Positions 7,365 through 14,400 of a DNA stretch of 20,950 bases are shown here, one piece after another. The notes below the pieces were generated by a model, which did not search any database, was not told the DNA's origin, and saw nothing but the letters and a program-made list of their open reading frames with translations. The translations under genes were made by a program, and so were the position numbers. Origin of the DNA: a virus. The stretch covers positions 1-20,950 of the IMG/VR virus record IMGVR_UViG_3300044799_000910, one strand, 5' to 3'. Within the stretch, counting starts at the first letter, position 1; the number at the start of each line of letters is the position of its first letter.

Positions 7365-8035
7365 TTGCTCTGGTTGCTTTCCTGCTGGTGGCGCGCTGCG
7401 GAAGCGGGCAGACAACACTCTACCTGCGCAGCGCGCCGTCCCTACTGGGCACAGTCTCGTGGGGCGGGGCAGGGATCGGCTGTGACAACGGCAGCCGGAA
7501 CTATACCTGGTATCAGGCAAACACGAGTTCAGGCACGGAAACCTCGAACAACTTCCCCCCGACGAACTCCTCGCCCCCCTGCTACCATCAAAACAGCACG
7601 GTTTTCTGGCGCTGGATCTCGCCTCCGTTGTCGGCTGCCATCAACCTGACGGGAAACTACGACTACTCCGTAAAGTGCCAAGAATCAGCCAACCAGCTCA
7701 ACGCGGGAGTGGACTTTGTAGTCTACCGATGGAGCCGAACCCTGGGTGGGATTGACCTGCTGCTCGACGACAGCGCTACGACCACGGAGTGCAGCACCGG
7801 CGGTGGGACGCTGACCATTGCCGCCCACGCTCCGAGTTGCGGGTCGAGCTGCAGCTTGGCTGTCGGCGACCGCATTGTAGTCATCGCCCGGGTCCAAACC
7901 GTTGGCACCTGGGGCGGCAACGGCACCCGTACCTTCACGCTCTACTACGAGGGTGCCAACACCTTCGCGCACCTGGCGCAGACAGTCTCGTTTGCAGCGG
8001 ACACCAACAACGCACGGGCGTTGGTTTTCCCCTAG
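7346..8035 (+). CDS. Cys-rich secreted-looking protein of the fibre cassette, function unknown
   Basis: 229 aa, not recognised. The N-terminus MRKYQLIALVAFLLVARCGSGQ has a basic start and a 12-14 residue hydrophobic core, reading as a Sec signal peptide. LVARC resembles a lipobox but has Arg at -1, so a lipoprotein is doubtful. Six further cysteines lie in the mature part (GIGCDNG, PPCYHQ, VKCQES, TECSTG, PSCGSSC), and the rest is beta-strand rich (FTLYYEGANTF, TQTLSFAAD-like strands), suggesting a disulphide-bonded beta sandwich. It overlaps the fibre gene by 19 nt, with ATG at 7346 and only a weak GAG upstream, so it is probably translated by coupling. It could be a fibre-associated virion protein, a fibre chaperone-like partner or an exported accessory (moron). 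The signal peptide argues against an ordinary cytoplasmically assembled virion part. Confidence 0.65.
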   Translation: MRKYQLIALVAFLLVARCGSGQTTLYLRSAPSLLGTVSWGGAGIGCDNGSRNYTWYQANTSSGTETSNNFPPTNSSPPCYHQNSTVFWRWISPPLSAAINLTGNYDYSVKCQESANQLNAGVDFVVYRWSRTLGGIDLLLDDSATTTECSTGGGTLTIAAHAPSCGSSCSLAVGDRIVVIARVQTVGTWGGNGTRTFTLYYEGANTFAHLAQTVSFAADTNNARALVFP

Positions 8036-8206
8036 CGCGGAGGGTGAGGAAAGGAAATCAGAATTGAACGGCAAGAAGCGAGAAAAGGAAATTGCCGCGC
8101 TCGAGGATTCACCCGGGAGCGACCGGGACAGCGCAGGCGCAAGCGCGCAAACAACCAGGAAGGGAACGAGGGAATTAGCTGAGCAACGAGTAATTCGGAG
8201 GTCATT
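8036..8206. other. 171-nt intergenic stretch without clear arrays
   Basis: This is the one long gap in the phage operon with no clean 7- or 8-bp array. The first 60 bases are purine-rich with words such as GAGGAAA, GGAAATC, AGAAAAG that could be a decayed heptamer array, but the phase is not convincing. A short CCCGG/CCGGG stem (loop GAGCGA) lies near 8128-8144. No plausible start plus ORF is seen. A strong GGAGG at 8197-8201 serves the tail tube gene. Confidence 0.6.
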
Positions 8207-8806
8207 ATGGCTAACGTGGACGTTACCAAGATTCACCAGGGGCCGGGCAAGCTGTGGCTGAGCGTGAACGTTCCAGCGAGCGGCAGCCGGCTCCTCATCA
8301 ATACCGCGGGGGAGCCCACCACCGGCACACCCGTCTTCGCCGGAGCCACGGAGGGGGCGGCAACGGTGGTTCTGACTCCCAAATTGGAACAAATCTCCGC
8401 CGACCAAGTCGCCGGCGCCATCGACGTTGTTATGACCGGCGAAGCGGAGTCGATTGAGGTCACCCTGAAGGAGTCTGACCTGGCGAAACTAAAACACTTC
8501 ATCGTGCACGGCTCCTTCTCGTCAGGGACCGATACGGGCCTGCCGCCGGGCGTGCAGAACTACGAGGAGATCTCCTTCGGCGGGGTCATGACCATTCCCA
8601 AGACATCCGTAGCGGTGATCTCGCCGCGACGCGACGGCGCGAATAAGTACGTGGTGAGCCAGCTCTACCAGGCTTATCAGGCCGAGGCCATCCAGCTTCC
8701 CTTCCAGCGCGGCAAAGAGACCACCTACAAGGTGAAGTTCGAAGGTCTCGCCGATCCCTCGCGCGCCGCGGGCGACCAGGTGGGGAAGATTTACCGGCAG
8801 ACGTAG
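8207..8806 (+). CDS. Phage major tail (tube) protein
   Basis: 199 aa. The start MANVDVTKIHQGPGKLWLSV is followed by strands and a core VVLTPKLEQISADQVAGAIDVVMTGE, then ESIEVTLKESDLAKLKHFI, and a C-terminal KVKFEGLADPS. The 'NV..V..GPG.L......P' opening and the 'E....E..I....TGE' strand pattern match tail-tube proteins seen in many siphophage clusters. The place immediately before a tail-assembly chaperone pair and a tape measure is the canonical one for the major tail protein. GGAGG at 8197-8201 with a 5-nt spacer is the strongest Shine-Dalgarno in the cluster, fitting a highly expressed structural protein. There are no cysteines. Stop TAG at 8804-8806 is followed 8 nt later by an octamer array. 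Confidence 0.7.
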   Translation: MANVDVTKIHQGPGKLWLSVNVPASGSRLLINTAGEPTTGTPVFAGATEGAATVVLTPKLEQISADQVAGAIDVVMTGEAESIEVTLKESDLAKLKHFIVHGSFSSGTDTGLPPGVQNYEEISFGGVMTIPKTSVAVISPRRDGANKYVVSQLYQAYQAEAIQLPFQRGKETTYKVKFEGLADPSRAAGDQVGKIYRQT

Positions 8807-8814
8807 TCTGACGA

Positions 8815-8886
8815 GATCGGGTTATCGGTCCATCGAACCATCTATCCCTCGATGAACCGATGATCCGATGAATCGATGGAGGGATC
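8815..8886. repeat. Octamer array with inverted halves, nine units
   Basis: Nine 8-bp steps fill the gap: GATCGGGT, TATCGGTC, CATCGAAC, CATCTATC, then the reverse-complement type CCTCGATG, AACCGATG, ATCCGATG, AATCGATG, and GAGGGATC. The phase is unbroken through the turn. The junction of units eight and nine creates GGAGG (8878-8882), the ribosome binding site of the chaperone gene. Confidence 0.9.
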
Positions 8887-8887
8887 A

Positions 8888-9370
8888 ATGTCTAGGAATG
8901 GCATTGCGTCCGCTGGGGACTGGCGAACGGCGGCGCAAGCGGCACGCGAGGCGCACGCCGAGCCGCTGGTGTTGCCGAGCGGCGCGACGATTCTCGCCCT
9001 GAAGCCGGAACCGCTGGAGTGGATCATGTCGGGGCGCATCCCGCAACGCTTGTTGGCGGCGGCGCTCCAGGGCGACGGCGCGCTCTCGCCCGAGGCCGGA
9101 AGCCAAATCAGCCGCGAGGAGATTCTGGACCTCGCCACTTTCGCCGCCCAACTCGTGAAGGCCAGCGTCGTCCGCCCCGCCATCGGCGAGGGGCCGGACG
9201 ATATCCGCCTGGACGATATCCCCATCGAAGACCGGGCCTTCATCTTCGAATGGGCGTGCCGCGCCCTGGGCCGGCCCGCGCCAGGTGGCGCGGGCGTGCG
9301 TGACCCGGCCTCGAGTTCCGTGCCGCAGGAGGTCTCCAGCGACAAGCTGGAGCGGTTTCGTGCGTACTGA
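8888..9370 (+). CDS. Phage tail assembly chaperone (upstream frame)
   Basis: 160 aa from ATG 8888, chosen over the in-frame ATG at 8876 because GGAGG at 8878-8882 sits 5 nt before it. The segment EPLVLPSGATILALKPEPLEWIMSGRIPQRLL matches the 'v.LPSG..v.lr.p....l..G.iP' opening common in tail assembly chaperones of siphophages. The C-terminal part is acidic and helical (DDIRLDDIPIEDRAFIFEWACRALG). It lies between tail tube and tape measure, the usual place of the G/GT pair. The chaperone coats the tape measure and recruits tube subunits in the cytoplasm. A downstream ORF in another frame (+1 or -2 relative) overlaps its end, which raises programmed frameshifting; see the next entry. Confidence 0.65.
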   Translation: MSRNGIASAGDWRTAAQAAREAHAEPLVLPSGATILALKPEPLEWIMSGRIPQRLLAAALQGDGALSPEAGSQISREEILDLATFAAQLVKASVVRPAIGEGPDDIRLDDIPIEDRAFIFEWACRALGRPAPGGAGVRDPASSSVPQEVSSDKLERFRAY

Positions 9371-9389
9371 GAATTTCTTGCTTGTTTCC

Positions 9390-9581
9390 ATGACCGCGCA
9401 GAAGTTTGGCACGCGCCCCAGCCAGCTTGTGGGCCTGCGCGACCCGGTGCTGGCGCTCGATTTCGACCTGGCGGCGGCTGCCCGCCTGCTGGCGGCCGAG
9501 CGCGCAGCGGCCTCCGAAGCGGAAATTCCGCTCGCGGAATCAGGCTCCCCGCCAAGCCGGGCCCGCGAGGTGAAATGGTGA
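9390..9581 (+). CDS. Second tail chaperone ORF, stand-alone or frameshift extension
   Basis: 63 aa from ATG 9390: MTAQKFGTRPSQLVGL, then DPVLALDFDLAAAARLL, then a Ser/Pro-rich end. The 'RPS.L.G..DP..A...D.A...' pattern is typical, as I recall, of the small protein after the tail chaperone in many siphophages. The frame is open upstream to at least 9285, overlapping the previous gene, and is +1 (equivalently -2) relative to it. The 19-nt gap before ATG 9390 has no Shine-Dalgarno, so expression by termination-reinitiation or by a frameshift in 9285-9370 is likely. I see no classical slippery heptamer. If fused, the join would read near ...LERF then VRTENFLLVS. The last codons (GAAATGGTGA) run up to the next hairpin repeat. 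Confidence 0.6.
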   Translation: MTAQKFGTRPSQLVGLRDPVLALDFDLAAAARLLAAERAAASEAEIPLAESGSPPSRAREVKW

Positions 9582-9583
9582 CT

Positions 9584-9644
9584 GTAGCGCAGACCTTCAG
9601 GTTTGCGTCCGTTGAAAGACCGCGGATCTGAAGACCCGCGCTAC
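9584..9644. repeat. Bipartite GTAGCGC/GCGCTAC hairpin repeat
   Basis: Bounded by GTAGCGC (9584-9590) and GCGCTAC (9638-9644). The first hairpin is GCAGACC-TTCA-GGTTTGC with one G-U pair. The second pairs CGCGGATCT with AGACCCGCG with one A/C mismatch. It keeps the CTTCAG and CTGAAG cores of the family but with different stem sequences, so the stems co-vary. Confidence 0.88.
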
Positions 9645-9660
9645 CACAAAGTCGGAGGTC

Positions 9661-9683
9661 GTCCCGATACAAGTCATCGGGAC
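9661..9683. repeat. Perfect 8-bp hairpin upstream of the tape measure gene
   Basis: GTCCCGAT (9661-9668) pairs perfectly with ATCGGGAC (9676-9683) around a 7-nt loop. It is followed by GCGCCGCTAC (a remnant like the GCGCTAC terminus) and a single octamer word GATCGGGT (9703-9710), which together fill the space to ATG 9716. There is no U-tract. Confidence 0.75.
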
Positions 9684-9715
9684 AGGTGGAGCGCCGCTAC
9701 AAGATCGGGTGAACC

Positions 9716-10672
9716 ATGCCAACGAACACGGCTGCTGAACTCTTGATTCGCATCGGCGCTGACCCCACGAGCGCCGAGGCCAGCATCGAGCGCTTCCGCG
9801 CCAGCTTCTCGCGGGATCTTGCCGGCATCGGCTCGGACCTCAACCGCTGGTCCGTCCAAGGCTTTGGGGATTTCAGCCGGGTGCGAGGCGCCGTCCTCAA
9901 CTTGAGTGGCGCCTTGACCCAGACCGCGCAAGCGATGCCGCCGCTGAACGGGCAATTGGGACTGGTTGACCAGACCGCCCAGCGCCTCGGCGACCACTTC
10001 GATGTCAACCTGGCCGCGGTGAACAATCTGCTGAACCAGAACCGGCAGGTAGCCCAGCGCTGGAAGACTGAACTGGTGGCGAGCTTCGTGGAAGTGCTGA
10101 ATACCTCTCAGGCGCTGAGCTCCAGCCTGGTGCGAAGCTTCGTGGTCTTCGACTCCGCGCTGGGTGTGAACATTGCCAACGCCATCATCTGGCAGAAATC
10201 CATCGGCGAGGCCTTCCGGAAGGCGGCGCTCCAGGCGGTCACGTCGATTGCGCAGGAGGCCCTGGTGCGCGCCATCTACGCAACAGCACTGGGGTTCTAC
10301 CTGCTGGCCATTCAGGACTATCGCGGTGCGGCCCTCGCCTTCAAGTCGGCGGCGACGTACGGAGCGGTGGGGGGAACTGCGGCGCTTGCGGGGCGCGCTC
10401 TGGCGGGGCCCGAGGTGCGCGAGGGCGAACAAGGTGCCGTCGCTCGCCGACCGGGCGAGGTGGCGCCGGAACTGATCGTCACCGGGACAAGCGCGCAGGG
10501 TCAGGAAACCGCCGCGACACAAAAGACCGTGCAGGTCATTTTCCAGGGGCCGGTGTACGGCGGCCAAGCCGGCATCGACGAGCTGGTGCGTCATATCTCC
10601 GAGGCCGTCACCGACCGCGATGTGAACTTGGTGGCGTATACCGTGGTGCGGCAACCAGCCACGCGCGCGTGA
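9716..10672 (+). CDS. Tail tape measure protein, unusually short
   Basis: 318 aa. The N-terminal LLIRIGADPTSAEASIERFRASFSRDL is a typical tape measure opening, a short beta strand followed by a long helix. A helical central region rich in Ala/Gln/Leu (QTAQRLGDHFDVNLAAVNNLLNQ) precedes hydrophobic helices (IAQEALVRAIYATALGFYLLA, AVGGTAALAGRALAG). The C-terminus VQVIFQGPVYGGQAGIDEL resembles the beta-containing end of tape measures ('i.i.gpv.g....ve.l...i..a'). Position after the chaperones is diagnostic. Family members usually exceed 600 aa. At roughly 1.5 angstrom per residue (the lambda relation), 318 aa would specify a tail of about 50 nm. ATG 9716 has only a weak GGTGA at 9708-9712. No frameshift or internal stop is seen, so it is short rather than broken. 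Confidence 0.7.
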   Translation: MPTNTAAELLIRIGADPTSAEASIERFRASFSRDLAGIGSDLNRWSVQGFGDFSRVRGAVLNLSGALTQTAQAMPPLNGQLGLVDQTAQRLGDHFDVNLAAVNNLLNQNRQVAQRWKTELVASFVEVLNTSQALSSSLVRSFVVFDSALGVNIANAIIWQKSIGEAFRKAALQAVTSIAQEALVRAIYATALGFYLLAIQDYRGAALAFKSAATYGAVGGTAALAGRALAGPEVREGEQGAVARRPGEVAPELIVTGTSAQGQETAATQKTVQVIFQGPVYGGQAGIDELVRHISEAVTDRDVNLVAYTVVRQPATRA

Positions 10673-10677
10673 GAGCC

Positions 10678-10754
10678 GGGACTTGGGATTAGGGTTTCGG
10701 GGTTTGGGAAAGGAGCACTTCCGAGTCCCGAGTCGCGAGTCCCGAACCCCGAGA
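10678..10754. repeat. Heptamer array with inverted halves, eleven units (GGGACTT type)
   Basis: Eleven 7-bp steps in continuous phase: five G-rich units (GGGACTT, GGGATTA, GGGTTTC, GGGGTTT, GGGAAAG), one turn unit GAGCACT, five complementary units (TCCGAGT, CCCGAGT, CGCGAGT, CCCGAAC, CCCGAGA). It starts 6 nt after the tape measure stop and ends 11 nt before the next ATG. The first 14 bases match the element at 16014. Confidence 0.93.
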
Positions 10755-10765
10755 AAGCGAATGCC

Positions 10766-11152
10766 ATGAGCTTTCCGAAGATCGTCTACACCCCCGCCGG
10801 CGGCAACGAACAAACGCTGGGCTTTGTGCATCCGCCGCAGCAACAGCCCGGCTACTCGAAGGTGGCCGTGCGCCACGACAATGTCTCCACCTGCGGCGTG
10901 CGCGAGTCGGTGCTGGAGCGCCTCGACGAATTCCTGGAATTGTCGCTGGCATGGGTTCAGCCCGGCACGGAGCTGGAAAACTGGCGGGCCTTCCTCGACC
11001 ACGCCCTGACTGGCGCCCCATTTGCCTATTACCCCAACGCCGCCCAAGCCGGTTTCGCCAACTATGTCCTGGAGGATACCGAGGCCGAGATCAAATACCA
11101 GGCGCCGGGCGCGTATGTGCTGCGGTTGAAGCTCCGCAAGGTCGTAAGCTGA
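10766..11152 (+). CDS. Minor tail protein, possibly distal tail related
   Basis: 128 aa: MSFPKIVYTPAGGNEQTLGF, a middle DNVSTCGVRESVLERLDEFLELSLAWVQPG, and a C-terminal YVLEDTEAEIKYQAPGAYVLRLKLRKV. The pattern of an early strand pair, 'G....v.er.d..l.l.l..v..g.el..w..f...a..G..F.yyP' and a closing 'y......l.lr.v' is one I associate with small minor tail proteins that follow the tape measure and sit where the distal tail protein would be. Not recognised with certainty. The upstream gap is a heptamer hairpin and only a weak GAGAAAG precedes the ATG. The stop TGA is followed after two bases by another heptamer element. Confidence 0.5.
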   Translation: MSFPKIVYTPAGGNEQTLGFVHPPQQQPGYSKVAVRHDNVSTCGVRESVLERLDEFLELSLAWVQPGTELENWRAFLDHALTGAPFAYYPNAAQAGFANYVLEDTEAEIKYQAPGAYVLRLKLRKVVS

Positions 11153-11154
11153 GG

Positions 11155-11182
11155 CTGAATCCAGAATTCTGAATTCAGATTT
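11155..11182. repeat. Short heptamer array, CTGAATT/CAGAATT type
   Basis: Four in-phase 7-mers: CTGAATC, CAGAATT, CTGAATT, CAGATTT. They fill nearly the whole 33-nt gap between 11152 and the ATG at 11186. The central GAATTCTGAATTCAG is near-palindromic and shares its words with the array at 1107-1141. It leaves no Shine-Dalgarno for the next gene. Confidence 0.8.
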
Positions 11183-11185
11183 TCT

Positions 11186-11368
11186 ATGCCGATACCCACT
11201 AACTCGCCGTGGACGATTGAAAACGCCAAGCTGGTGAAGCGCCCGCTGTACCTGGTGATCATCGAAGGCGTATCGGAACCGCTCACAACCTTCCGGCCGG
11301 ATGACACGGAGGTCGTCTGGGGCGGCTACGGGATCGGCGGATACGGAATCAATGAATATGGCTATTGA
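11186..11368 (+). CDS. 60-aa protein, probable detached N-terminus of the tail hub
   Basis: Residues 17-36 (VKRPLYLVIIEGVSEPLTTF) look like the 'PLYlVeIeG....F.T' strand that normally begins tail hub proteins of related clusters as I remember them. In those proteins it is joined directly to a segment like the one now found near residue 886 of the next gene. Here the ORF stops after a Gly/Tyr tail with two exact GGYGI units, residues 46-60 (GGYGIGGYGINEYGY). No Shine-Dalgarno is visible because a heptamer array lies directly upstream. The ORF is intact and coding-like in third-position GC. It is either a real small tail protein or the severed N-terminus of the hub gene, separated by the heptamer hairpin at 11383-11438. 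Confidence 0.5.
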   Translation: MPIPTNSPWTIENAKLVKRPLYLVIIEGVSEPLTTFRPDDTEVVWGGYGIGGYGINEYGY

Positions 11369-11382
11369 GGAAAGGCGAAAGT

Positions 11383-11438
11383 GGGAAGTAGGAAGTTGGA
11401 AGTAGGGGCCAATTTCCTACTTCCTATTTCCTACTCCC
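11383..11438. repeat. Heptamer hairpin, RGGAAGT / TAYTTCC type, eight units
   Basis: Left arm GGGAAGT, AGGAAGT, TGGAAGT; turn AGGGGCC, AATTTCC; right arm TACTTCC, TATTTCC, TACTCCC, all in one 7-bp phase. Arms 11383-11406 and 11115+300 region 11415-11438 pair over about 23 bp with a single-base bulge and two mismatches. It is followed by AGGTGA (11445-11450), which serves the GTG start at 11458. Confidence 0.92.
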
Positions 11439-11457
11439 GCTCTTAGGTGACTCGAGC

Positions 11458-14400
11458 GTGACGAAACGGGTAAAAGATTTCTGGCCGGGAGACTTCGAGC
11501 GCGACCTGAAGCGAACCCTCGGCTGGCTCTATAGTCGGCAAAACGCGCCGTGGGATAACTGGCAGGGAAACGCGCGCGGCACGAATACGACCCCCAGCCT
11601 TTGTCAGTGCGGCATCCTCTCAACCGCCGACCTTTCGACTTTCGCGCAAGCCGCGATGGAAAACATCGTCTTCGACGTGCCGCCGGGCATGACGGAGGAC
11701 CTCACGACCGGCCCGGATGGTTTCCCCCTCAACTACTCGCCCACGCTTCTGCCGCGCGGCTACATCTTCCTCAACACCTTCCAGCATACTTACACGCTCA
11801 CGGTGACAGGGCGCTGCTTCTCGCTGCTTCAAGTCGCGAGCAATTATCGCGTCGATTTCTTCGTCTGGACCGACCAGTGGTATTACAAAGGCAGCACCTC
11901 GCTCGTTGACGCCAGCGGGGGCATGGCCACCTGGAGCCGGCAAATCAATTTCTACAGCTATCCGGGCGCCTTGCTCGCTGTCCTTTATCCCACCTCCATT
12001 GCCCAGCCGCCGAGTGACTGGGAAGGCGAGACCCTGCCCGCTGGCTGGAAGGCCCACAGCAATATGGGTGTCGGCAAGAAGCTCGTGAACTACAAGGCGC
12101 GGGTCTACGACCGAACCAACGTCGAATACCTCAAGGAAGATGACATCCCCATCATCGTCCAGGACCGCTGCCACGCGCGGGCCGGCTCGGCCAAGGCCTC
12201 CGGCTCAGGCACGCCGACCATGCACATTGTGTGGAATGATCCGGTGGTAGGCTGGCGGCGGGTTTTCACTTCGCTGCAGCAGCTCGCGGTGATTGACGAC
12301 CTCCCGCGCTCGCTCGAGGTGCCACCTTCTGACCCCGAATTTGCGCCGGATGTCACCTCAGTCAAACCTTTCCGAGTACAGAACCGCTCCTGGATCTACG
12401 ATGCCGCTCTGGCGATCATCGCCTATGCCTATGCGGGCAACTTCCTGGGCGCCCTGCGCATTCTGGATCGCCTGAAGAAGCATCTCGACGAGCAGAAATA
12501 TCTGGCCGCAACGACTTTGGAGAATTGCGAAGATGGCTCCATAGCCCGTTGGACGAAGGCAGGCGATCCCGGTGCTTATCTGGAGACCTTCAACGACCCC
12601 CTGCGCGAGCCTTACGGCGGCGGCAAGCAGATGAACTTTCACGCCGCCGCGGCAGGAGACAACTTCACCTACATCGGCCCGGCGGTTTACGGCAATGGCC
12701 TACCCGACTCGGCCGATTTCATCATTCAATGGCAATTTCGCGCCGCGGCATCGATGACCTGGCAGTTTGAGGTCAGCCTGACCACAGAGCACAACAACGT
12801 TACCAGGCTGAAAGTGACAAGCGACCCGGCTGGCGATCCGACCTACGACAGCGGCACCAAGACCATCACCTACACCATCGGCCCGAGCGAGAACGACTAT
12901 GTCTTCTGGAAATTTGATCTGAAGGCACTCTGCGCTGAACTCGCTTCCGACACTTGGATCTCGACGACGGGCTTCAAAGTGGTCCTGAATCAGGCAGGGG
13001 GGCTGTACTTCGATAACCTCAGCTTGGGCACCTACCAGCCGGCAGGCTCACTCAGCTTCTCCTACGATGTGTTTTACGGGCTTCCCGACCAGTTTTATGT
13101 TCGCACCGGCGCTATGGCCTGGCTTTGTTATGCCTACGCGCTCTACATGGAGTTGACCGCAGATTACACGCCGGCGCTTACGCTCCAGCGGATGCTGGAT
13201 TTTATCTTGACCCTGGAGTCGAGCGACCCGGACCTGCGCCAAGGGCTGTTTTATGGCGGCTTTGGCGAGTATGAAGACCCCGGCTATCATTACGTTCCCG
13301 GCCTCTGCGCCTGGTGTTCCACGGAACATAACGTTGACCTCTATTTCGCCTTTAAGCGCGCTGCGAGAATCCTCCCCCTAGCCGCTACAGAACTCTTGAC
13401 GCGGGGCACGATTACCGGTGCTCAGGCCACGTCACTCAACACGCTGGCGACGACAGTTGACAGCAAAGCGGCCAACGTTAAGACGAAGATCCTGACCAAT
13501 CTCTACATCGCGCCGGGCGCCGATCCCGGCCACTTCGCCCAAGGCGTGCAGGATGATGGCACGCTGGACACGGCGGTGGCCCTGGACGCGGCGGGCACGT
13601 GGTCAGCGATCTTCTGCCACGAAGTGGGCGACGATACCAAAGCCACTGAGTGCCTGAAGTTCGTCTATCAAAAGCTTTATCTCACCAACAAGCAAATCGT
13701 GAAATCGAGCCAACCCAACAGTTGGAACATGGCTTATGAGCAACTCACGCCGTTTGATGGCTTCAAGCCCTACGGCACGGGCTATTCCAATCCGCCAGCG
13801 TCTGTTTGGCAAGAGGGGACCTGGGGCGTGATCAGCGCGCTCTTGCGCTGCCAGGATGTGGCCGGCGTGCAAAGCTATTTCGCGAGCGTCGAAGGCTCCC
13901 TGGACGCCTTCCTGACCAAACTGGTGCGCGGGCAGAAGATCATCTTCTCGACCACCGGTGACGGATCATTGCTCAATTACTCCCTTGCCTCGCGCAGCCT
14001 GCCGTATGAGTTCAGCGTGTGGGCAGGCATCGCCTCCACGGCGTGGCTGTGGCTGACGGCGCAGAATCCCACACTGCTGCTGGCCGCGGAAACCACTTGG
14101 GAATTGCGGCCGTATTTAAGAGTTCCGCGCGGGGTGGAGCAGAGCATTGACCAACTGGAAGGCCAAGGCTCCATCGGCGCGCTCGAACTCGAAGCCATTG
14201 ACGGCGCGGGCTACCTAACCGGGCTCGCCAGCGGCGGGAAGCTGGAAGGCAGGAAGGTGACGCTCAAAGTCGGCTATCCCGGCTTGACGTCCGCGGAGTT
14301 CGTCACTCTGGCTACGCAAGAGATTGAGGCCGTCACCACGCTGGGCGATCTGACCGGCTTCGTGCTTAACTGCCGCGACTTGAAACGCACTACCAAGGCG

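Noticed and set aside
10678-10754. Arrays as rho-independent terminators
   Set aside because: Arms can form long stems but none is followed by a U-tract, and they precede start codons closely within an operon that must be read through.
9674-11047. 457-aa open frame on the minus strand
   Set aside because: It runs antisense across the tape measure, a heptamer array and the minor tail gene; composition is Arg/His/Gln/Val-rich and it would translate the repeats antisense. Shadow ORF.
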